Assembly: GCA_015178975.1 (NCBI GenBank)
Contig: WHVD01000069.1
Coordinates: 62,001-126,000, forward strand
Length of the DNA stretch: 64,000 nt
From: Hysterangium stoloniferum
Taxonomy: Eukaryota; Basidiomycota; Agaricomycetes; Hysterangiales; Hysterangiaceae
Reading direction: 5' to 3'
Shown here: positions 56,531 through 64,000 of the stretch, one piece after another
Layout of the letters: each line of letters starts with the position of its first letter
Position numbering within the stretch: the stretch's first letter is position 1
Notes under the pieces: generated by a model
What the model saw: the letters and a program-made list of their open reading frames with translations, nothing else
Database searches by the model: none
What the model was told of the DNA's origin: nothing
Position numbers and translations under genes: made by a program

Positions 56531-57406
56531 TCATACATTTACGGTGCCGTCAATGAGATAAAGCACTCCATTTGAAGCCTGGTATCGAAACTAATAAGTA
56601 TAAAAACAATGATTGACAGCATAAAAAACGCACCTTCTTCTCCTCGATCATATGTATACCGTCGTTCATAACATAATTCCGCCAAATCGGGCCATCGATG
56701 GCTTGGGGTAACAAATGGCCATTATCTGAAGCAAGATCGGTATTTTTGATAGGTGCATGTTTCATAACATAATCCACGGCGCGCGGTCCCTTAACAGAGG
56801 TAAAATGTGCAGAATCATCATGAATGACGGTTTCGTCTTGGCTGATGAGCTTGAATGATATAGTTACGCCTTCTGTTAAGGTGTCATAGGATATACCGGA
56901 GGTAAAATTGACCTCTGGAGCCTAACGCATTACGTCTTCATTATGTGCCGGGGCAGCCAAAACAATATACGCACTGGGACGATGTGGGACCCTACCCATC
57001 GTCGCACATTGGATCTGGAAATAGCCTCGTACTCTGTATCCGATGCATTTATATCGGTGCTATTAGGATCTTCGTGTCTAAAATAAGATCAGACGTGTAC
57101 TCCTAAATTTAGAGAGACATACGGTTTTCGACCGAGGGCCCTTACAGCCTTATTCGTTGGCACAAACATGGTTAGAGCATCACTATCATTGGAGAACCTT
57201 TCACTCGTATTTACTTCTCTTGCATACGAGTAGAAGATCGACGCTCTTGCCTCCAAAGTGAGTAGATCAGCTAGGGTTGGTAGGCTGGTTTGTCTAACCA
57301 GGCCGTCCTGGCTATCGGAGTCAAATGCCACTTGTTCTTTGAAGAATGCCATGGTCATCGAGGTTGGGGCAACTAATATGCCAATTAATGCCCAAAGAAG
57401 GGTCAT
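56531..57406 (-). CDS. Secreted FAS1 (fasciclin) domain protein, copy A
   Basis: Four exons (57406-57123, 57077-56975, 56921-56634, 56578-56531) give 240 aa. An N-terminal signal peptide (MTLLWALIGILVAPTSMTMA) is followed by one FAS1 domain: LPTLADLLTLEARASIFYSY, ALTMFVPTNKAVRALGRKP, NVRRWVGSHIVP (H1 box), ISYDTLTEGVTISFKLI, and the end motif ASNGVLYLIDGTVNV. FAS1 proteins act in cell-surface adhesion. There is no GPI-anchor tail, so it is probably secreted. A TAG seen in the genomic frame near 56924 lies in intron 2. It is a paralogue of the gene at 60986. Confidence 0.88.
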
Positions 57407-57445
57407 GGTAAGATATGAAAGGATATGTACGGGGCGTACGAACTA

Positions 57446-57475
57446 TAGCGGACTTCTAAAGTGACGTCACATTAC
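57446..57475 (-). promoter_or_regulatory. Conserved promoter block with a CRE-like palindrome
   Basis: About 40-70 bp upstream of the copy A start codon. AGCGGACTTCTAAAGTGACG followed by TCACATTAC matches the same place upstream of copy B (61945-61975), where the palindrome is changed to CGACGTCA. TGACGTCA at 57462-57469 is the consensus for bZIP factors of the CREB/ATF class. Conservation between diverged promoters suggests function. Confidence 0.5.
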
Positions 57476-57480
57476 ATTTC

Positions 57481-60400
57481 CTATTTATTATAAATAATCA
57501 TTACATATAGATTACACGTTAAAGTGTGTGTGCGGTTTTAGAACAAGAATCCTTACACTGTAGGAAAAAAATGCACTTGAGGTCTATTCTGGACACTTAC
57601 TTTCCAACTCTCCCTTTACAAAAAAAAGACCACATGCTCATCCAATTTTAAGTTCGTCCCGAAGCGAAGCGGGGGTAGCACTTGTGTACGTTACCTATAT
57701 GGCTTTTATGTGTAATATCATTCTTGTGCGCATATACGACATAGGTGCGCAATAAATGTGCGTCTCCCCCCCAGGTTCGTCTTTTCATCATTGTCCATGC
57801 TTGCCGTTGTCATGCAACGGGTATAATTTATTGTCCTCACAGAAAGGCCGGCTTCCTTTTAAATTTCAACTAATGCAGTAAATTGTCTTCCATCCATCCA
57901 CCTCTCACCACGACTCATCGAAACACAATCCTGTCTCTTCGGTGTTCCATCTGCGTGTGTTTGGACAAAGTATCGCGAGCAATTCGGTGTACACATTGAT
58001 GCACGAGTGATTCTGAAGGTATTCATCAGGCCGAATGTTCGACGCCGGATTTTGTGAGTCCTGTTTTGAATATGACTTCGCCAAAGTAACGGCGATACAC
58101 GTAGGCGGACATAGCGAACTGGATTTACGGGCATCCGGGACTCAACTTGAAACTACAGAGAATCTGGATCGCTGAGCCATCATTATCCTTGCCGCCGTTC
58201 AACAGGAAATCTGAGGGTTTCGAGCGGTTCATTGCGTTGCCGAACAATTTCACTATGTCGGTTTTCTGGTAAACCTGCCGTCTACCGTGTGAAAGGATCC
58301 TGTATAAAGCCTACGCAATGACACTACTAGTATTATAATAGTCCTTTAGTTATGTGATGCGAGGTTTATATATATATATAAGTAAGAACTTACTGTAGCT
58401 AAATATCCCCCAAGTAACTATGTGTTCTTGGCTACATTTGACCTCCTAAATCAACCTACTCATTGAACTTGAATGATAATAGAACAGTTTCTATTCAGCT
58501 CAAGCAAGACGCCACGATGCATCAATTTCATTGTCTTCCGTCCAAATTGTTGCACTAGTGATGAACATCCACTTCTTAAGCTTGTAAGAAATGCTCTCTA
58601 GGGAAGTTATAATCACGACAAATCAACTTGATTAAGCTTGGCAGCTAATATTTGGAACACAATTGTGCAGCCTTCTAAACTCGAACATTTGATAAGGAAG
58701 CTTTTTACGCCCTCATCTGCTCGTAGTCCCATATCGGTGGGGTGATGTCTTTCTTGATGAATATATTCAGGCATATAGTACTACCTTATCCACACCCCTG
58801 TTCTACTGCGCAATCAGTTACCAGATCTAATGCCCGCAACGCCGTCTTGTTGATGAAATAATGTCAGCTGAAACACTCAATACCATCAGATTGCTGGGTG
58901 CTTGAGTAGATTCATGGTGAGTACCAGGACTCAAAAGTGTAGATAAAAACGAGGCGACAGAGAAGTATTCTATGTAGCAGCGGAATGCTTGCCAGTGACT
59001 ACCAAACCAAAACATCTGCTCCCTCTGAATCTGCTGCGTATGCCCTCAGGCTCACCAACAAGTCAGCACTCCTAAGGAGATACGCAACAGCGCATGTGCC
59101 ATGGACTCCGTGCACAATCATACCCGACACTCGACCCTATCCTCACAACTTTGGATTTCAGCCACCAGCCTGAGGTCTCACTTCTCAGGCAGCCTGCTCA
59201 GTAAGTCCCCATCCCTCTCTACACCTTATCGAATCCTACAGGCTCTCAGTTTTTCCCAATTCTTTTGTTCTCTTATAAAACCTCACGGTATTAATTTCAA
59301 TAGCACCCTTCAGCCCATCAAACGGTCGTGGTCACGTTCCGCTCTAGTATTTATTGCCAATCACCTCACACGCACCTGCCTTGTTTCTTGTACGGGTGGT
59401 GAGGCGGAATATCACTTCTTCGTACCCAGTAAAAACTCGGCCTGTCCCATTTCAGATTCTGGTATTCCCGTCAACCTCGTTGCGCACCCCTGCGATATCC
59501 TGCGAAAGGTTTGGTTTCTCGTATGCCTAGTTGCCCAACGAGTTCCAAAGTCTGCCCCCAGGCCTAGCATGTGTTGCTCACTTGACAATGGTGATTGATA
59601 GGGAGGTAATTTCTGCGGAGGTCAGATGACGCAACGATGATGTTTTGTTTTATTTCACTGGCAGAGTGCTGTGGGGACGGCAAATTATGTGTCACTGTCC
59701 TAAAACGACAAAAAGATGCTGCAACGAAACGTGTAGTATCCCTGATTTGAAGGCTGCTAACCGCGTGGGTAAGGATGCTTTGCTGTGCGCAGATTTTAAA
59801 GGACTAAATCCTGCTGATAGACGGTAGTTACTGTCTTTGGAAGCATGATTACCTCGGCGTCTTATTGCATGATATCTGATCTTCTTCTTAGCCAGTGTTG
59901 TATGGAAAGTCGATGAGTGGCGCTGCTGCTCTTCTGATACAATTTGCATTTGAACTTGCGGGGGGAAGGGCCATGATAAGTGTATTGGATGCATGGACGA
60001 AACCAAAAGACTCCAGAGAACTCTCAAGCAGTATAGCAGAGCTCACATTGCCGAATGTGCCACCGCAACCCAATTCACTACTTTTAATACTTACGACAGC
60101 TCTCCAAGAGACGCGCACGCCAAAAGGCCAATGCGAGATGACTTATTAGGTGAAAGAAACCGAAGAATAATTATGAATTTTTGTATCATCTTACGACACA
60201 AATGGAAAGAAAAGAAAAAAAATTGTATGGGATCTGAATGTGAGTTAATCCGGGAGATTTTATTATATTATTTCTAATATTTTTAATCGCCTTAAAGGTC
60301 TTCTATTCTTTTATTTTATTGCTTTTTCCGCTCAACTGTGCTCAGCAACAGTCGCCCGCTTCGTCTATTGGCCTTATTACATGACCTTATTACACGCCAC

Positions 60401-60623
60401 TGGCACCTTTAGTACTAAATACAGTACTACCTTCAGTCAGTTGAAAATGTGATACTGGATTCACCAATTGGGCTGAAATCTAAGTACTCTCGATTTGTTT
60501 GGCACTTAAGATAACGCTTTTAGTGGTGTTGATAAATCTCCAATTTGATCACCTGGGTATAAGCATTGTCACCTTGACATATAAAAAGCTTCGAAATCCA
60601 CGCTTGGCTTATTTATCAAGCTA
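57481..60623. other. Region between the two FAS1 copies, no firm gene
   Basis: Frames at 58985-59173, 59101-59598 and 59895-60149 (plus) are protein-like in places (for example SAAYALRLTNKSALLRRY and HFFVPSKNSACPISDSG), but they do not splice into a family I know. A (TA)n run lies at 58366-58380. These could be lineage-specific genes or decayed ones. Confidence 0.35.
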
Positions 60624-61975
60624 GGCCCCAATGGGTTATCGTATACAACTCTGTGGCCTATATAGAATAGCGCCCCATAAGGTTAAAGGGAAAATCTTAC
60701 GTAGAGCTAAGTGTCTCAAAGGAGTAGATAAAGTTCTGTTCCAATTAGTACAGAATTGTTGTGAGAAAAACATGACGCAGTCTGACAAAGTAGGTTGTGT
60801 AAATCCTAGATGTCATATCACGTATGTCTCCAGGAACTACTGTTAATTCCATTATGAGAAAGTTGAAACTTCACGAATCACGAAGGAATTGATGCACAAT
60901 ACTGCCCACAGAAACGCACAACGAAAAGACTGTACATAAGAGTATAGAAGAAAGGGACTCTGAATACAAGTTATCCACCAAAATCTCATACATTTACGGT
61001 GCCATCAATAAGATAAAGCATTCCATTTGAAGCCTGGTACCGAACCAATAAGGATAAAACAATGTTTGACAGTATGAAATACGCACCTTCTTCTCATCGA
61101 TAATATGTATATCGTGGTTCATAACATAATTCCGCCAAATCGGCTTATCGGTGGCTTGACTGTCAGGTGACGAATGGCCTGTAACTGAAGCGAAATGCAC
61201 CGCATCGGTATTCTTAACAGGTGCATGTTTCATAATAATATGCACACCTTCAACAGAGGCAGAGTCATCATAAATGACGGGTTCCCCTGGGGGGTGGTGG
61301 GCGTGGCTAATGAGCTTGAATGATATAGCTAGGCCTTCTGTCAAGGTGTCATAGGATTTATCGGAGGTAAAATTGACGTCTGGAACCTAACGCATTATGT
61401 CTTCATTGTGTGCCGAGGCATCCAAAACAGTATAACGCACTGGGACGATGTGGGCCCCAACCCATCGTCGTACATTGGATCTGGAAATAGTCTCGTACTC
61501 TGTATCCGATGCCTTTATCTCGGTACCATTAGGATCCTCGTGTCTGGAATAATATCAGACGTGTACTTTAGGTGAATGTAGAGGGACCTACGGTTTTCGA
61601 CCGAGGGCCATTACAGCCTTATTCGTTGGTACAAACATGGTTAGAGCATCCCCATTATCCGAGAACCTTTCACTCGTATCTACTTCTCTTGCATACGAGT
61701 AAAAGATCGACGCTCTTGTCTCCAAAGTGAGTAGATCAGCTAGGGTTGGTAGGTTGCCTTGTCTAACCAGGCTGTCCTGGCTATCGGAACCAAATATCAC
61801 TTGTTCTTTGGAGAACGCCATGGACATTGAGGTTAGGGCACTTAATATGCCAATTAATCCCCAAAGAAGGGTGATCATGGTAGGATATAAACGGGCGTTA
61901 ACGTTGTTGGCTAAAGGAAATCTGAATGACGCATTAGTAATTTGGTAGCGGACTTCCAAACCGACGTCACACTAC
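60624..61975. repeat. Segmental duplication, copy B (with FAS1 gene)
   Basis: Partner of 56122-57480 in the same orientation. The flanking blocks AACGCATTATGTCTTCATTG and GAGGTAAAATTGAC are shared with small changes. Confidence 0.85.
60986..61878 (-). CDS. Secreted FAS1 (fasciclin) domain protein, copy B
   Basis: Four exons (61878-61592, 61543-61441, 61386-61087, 61033-60986) give 245 aa. Signal peptide MITLLWGLIGILSALTSMSM, then FAS1: LPTLADLLTLETRASIFYSY, ALTMFVPTNKAVMALGRKPH, RRWVGAHIVP, and KSYDTLTEGLAISFKLISHA, ending ASNGMLYLIDGTVNV. It has the same intron positions and phases as copy A. Differences include a five-residue longer middle region (HHPPGEPVIYDDSASVEG versus a shorter loop). 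Both copies are open throughout, so both look functional. Start is the first ATG of the signal peptide. Confidence 0.88.
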
Positions 61976-62090
61976 CGCTGAAATAGACAACATAGAAAAA
62001 GTCCTTATTATTATCATCAAAATTTAGGCTTACGCGTCGCTCACTCGGAGCCGACCGGTTGCTATATAAGGTAGTCGACCATAGTAGAAA

Positions 62091-62130
62091 CACCTCAGTC
62101 CGTTACCTTACCTACAACGTGACTGAGGTG
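62091..62130. other. Perfect 10-bp hairpin, 20-nt loop
   Basis: CACCTCAGTC is followed 20 bases later by its exact inverse GACTGAGGTG. It sits about 25 bp right of a CTATATAAGG TATA-like box at 62062, so a transcript starting here would carry the hairpin in its leader. No protein frame follows. Confidence 0.6.
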
Positions 62131-63646
62131 AGTTAAGATCCTAAGCTACTCGCCTTACTGTAACTAATAGTTGTTTATTAGTTAAACTACTATTAGGTTC
62201 TTGAGGTTCCTTTTTTTCAACAAGACAACGAAGTTGCTCGTCTCTCAACGCATCGCAATATTCAATACTACCCTTTGATCAGCATTTTAAATCTTTCGGT
62301 ATCCAGTGTCATCCACCGAACCTACCGCGCGAGTTTGTTCGTTTGTCTTTTTTCATTTTACCCACAGTTTTGCACGATGATTTTCGGTACGTATACCGTT
62401 CAAAAAGTCCTAGATTTTTTGTAGGGGGTAGGGATTTTTTTGCTGCAGCTTGATATGCTCAAACAATTTTACAACGTGGAACGTTTGACAGACCCCAAGT
62501 AGTTTCACGGAAAGGTTTAAGGCGACAACTAGTAGGCGTTCGATATTAGTGTTGTGCCCTACTCCCTGACATCGATCAAATGATATCAATGACCCATTGC
62601 AGCGATCAAGGACAGCCTTGAATCATTCCCTTGGGACGATCATGATGAGCGCCACTCGTGATGGCACAACGCGCGCCGCGAGTTACTCGGACGGAAAAAG
62701 AAGAAAAGGACAGAATACGTTAAGAATAATGGTCGGAATTTTCATAAATGAGATATATAGGATGATATTTAGATTATATAGACTTTCTATGCCTTGTCAC
62801 GGTCCTGTCTGAAGAGTAATGATCACGTTGAAGGGATTGATGTGTCATTGAGATAACAAAGCGTGGTAAACGTATAGTCATATCGGTGAAGAATCAATAA
62901 ATGGCAGCCGCTAGAGGCCACTTTCCGACCTGAAGATTAGGAAATTATGGTCGATCCTCAATTGATCCAACTGTCTAGTATTAGGGATCTCGCGAAAGTA
63001 GTGTGTCTAGCGAGTCTAGCCGAGCTAGCTAGTTCTCCTAGATGGCTCTAGACAATATAGACGGCATACTTACTGATCTTCCCACTTTCCTGATGAGTCT
63101 GGTCCTCTTTGGTGTTGTGTTTCTTGTTCATCACGGCATGTGCGTCGATACGGGGTCACCACACGTGGTAGAAGGTACCGTATCAAATGATTGAGATCGT
63201 GGGATTCCTAGTTGTCGTCCTGTCTATCAATCAACTATTAATCAAACAAGATTTACGGTGCTCAGGGTGCTCCGAACTTTAGCGAAAGCAGCGTAGTGGC
63301 GCCTAGATGATCTGCCACCACTGAGAGTATATTCATTCATCGCTGTGTACAGTTGGGATTTTTTGCTACTGTGAGGCTGTGGCAATGAGAGGGTTGCTCT
63401 GTGGTTACTTCACTCCCTTCCAAAATGGAACAACCGGCTGTTCTGATTTAGCTTCAACTAGCAACTAGTTGTTGGACCAGCCTCAAGTGCGAAAGGTCGT
63501 ACCTGGGCACCTTCCCCGTACATCGCGTATACCGAGATTCACGCTTGAGCTCCAGCGCTCATATCATGAGTGATGGGATATAAGGGAAAGACCTTGTTAA
63601 ACGAAGTCCCAAGTCCCTCACTCATCCCCCAAACTAATATCACATT
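62131..63646. other. Intergenic region before the right-edge gene
   Basis: A 71-codon frame at 62597-62812 has no family. A GGGATATAAGGG box at about 63574 lies some 70 bp before the start codon of the gene at 63647 and may be its TATA element. Confidence 0.4.
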
Positions 63647-64000
63647 ATGGCACCCATTTTTCGTGCTTCATTGACTGTGGCTCTGCTGGCATGGGCTGCC
63701 TCGTGTTCCCCCAACCTTCACCAGACCGCGTTCTCTATTGCTAAGACTCCTACACCACCGCCATCTTTTCCAAAGTTTTCTGAGCCTTTCAAGCCTAAGG
63801 AGTTTGAATCCTATCAACATATTGCGCGGTGCAATGCCATCATCAGCTCTGCAGCTCCAGAATCGAATTCTAGCGTGACAGAACTACAGTTACGTGAGTT
63901 TTCTGTTTTACCATCCTTCATGCGGCTATTGTCGGAGGTTGTGGGTGACCTGAGGAAATCTGTCTCTCCGTGGCCCTTCCTTCTGTCGAAGTTCTTATTA
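63647..64000 (+). CDS. Secreted protein, first exon only (runs off the window)
   Basis: ATG at 63647 opens an 82-codon exon ending at 63893 before a GTGAGT donor. The protein begins with a signal peptide (MAPIFRASLTVALLAWAASC) and continues with a Pro/Phe-rich mature N-terminus (SFPKFSEPFKPKEFESYQHI). The rest lies beyond the window. No family can be assigned from this part. Confidence 0.55.
   Translation, partial: MAPIFRASLTVALLAWAASCSPNLHQTAFSIAKTPTPPPSFPKFSEPFKPKEFESYQHIARCNAIISSAAPESNSSVTELQLREFSVLPSFMRLLSEVVGDLRKSVSPWPFLLSKFLL

Larger units (their letters stand above)
56122..57480. repeat. Segmental duplication, copy A (with FAS1 gene)
   Basis: Aligns end to end with 60624-61975: the 3' flank (GCCCCATAAG-like block and CAGGAACTACTGT), the four exons and three introns, and the promoter block. 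The copies diverge by substitutions and small gaps, more so in the flanks and introns than in the exons. Confidence 0.85.

Noticed and set aside
56922-56974. Apparent TAG stop in FAS1 copy A (and the same at 61387-61440 in copy B)
   Set aside because: Both stops sit in a GTGCGT...GTTAG intron of 53-54 nt. Removing it restores the HIVP-to-YDTL part of the FAS1 domain, and the one-base length difference between copies also falls inside it.
1-64000. CRISPR array, prokaryotic operon, viral genome, or secondary-metabolite cluster
   Set aside because: The tandem repeats have units of 20-60 bp without variable spacers. No polyketide synthase, non-ribosomal synthetase, terpene cyclase or viral structural genes were seen, and the gene set is eukaryotic housekeeping.

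Overview
The window is nuclear DNA from a filamentous fungus, most likely a basidiomycete of the Agaricomycetes. Protein-coding genes are broken by many 45-75 nt GT-AG introns with CTNAC-type branch sites, intergenic spaces are short and AT-rich, and the gene set is eukaryotic (coatomer beta, AP-3 delta, DPM3, CDF transporter, GCK kinase, an XPF-like meiotic protein). There is no operon structure and no sign of prokaryotic or viral genes. Exon models were built by hand: introns were chosen so that reading frames join and family motifs run through. Every model marked complete has a coding length divisible by three.

Layout. 1-6.5 kb is repeat-rich: a nearly intact Tc1/mariner element with 210-bp inverted repeats inside an older related element, tandem and simple repeats, a dead RNase H domain of a retroelement, one lineage-type two-exon gene (4238-5097) and a duplicated block beside it. 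6.5-31.4 kb is a dense core: a BIRC6/UBE2O-type ubiquitin-conjugating enzyme, a CDF metal transporter, a SHOC1/Zip2-like XPF-fold protein, a type II membrane fucosyltransferase-like protein, tRNA-Lys(CUU) with an intron, a tyrosine phosphatase, an NR2C2AP-like protein, a GCK-III kinase and the AP-3 delta subunit. 31.4-42.1 kb is looser: a transposase remnant, an XIP-like aquaporin with 17 exons, a secreted epoxide hydrolase and NIF3. 42.1-52.3 kb is compact: DPM3, a CstF-64-like hinge protein without an RRM, coatomer beta, a membrane-anchored class 3 lipase and an aldo/keto reductase. 52.3-64 kb is repeat-rich again, with LTR-like repeats, two paralogous secreted FAS1-domain genes on a 1.35-kb segmental duplication, and the first exon of a secreted protein at the right edge.

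How the genes relate. Most are unlinked housekeeping genes. Several belong to the secretory and endomembrane route (DPM3 for dolichol-phosphate mannose, coatomer beta, AP-3 delta, the fucosyltransferase-like protein), but I see no pathway cluster. I found no convincing new multi-gene system. The most notable signals are structural: coding micro-exons of 7, 7, 9, 12, 13, 14, 16 and 18 nt in four genes, each restoring a conserved motif; two genes whose terminal coding sequence has been tandemly duplicated past the stop codon; and the recent FAS1 duplication with a conserved GACGTCA-containing promoter block.
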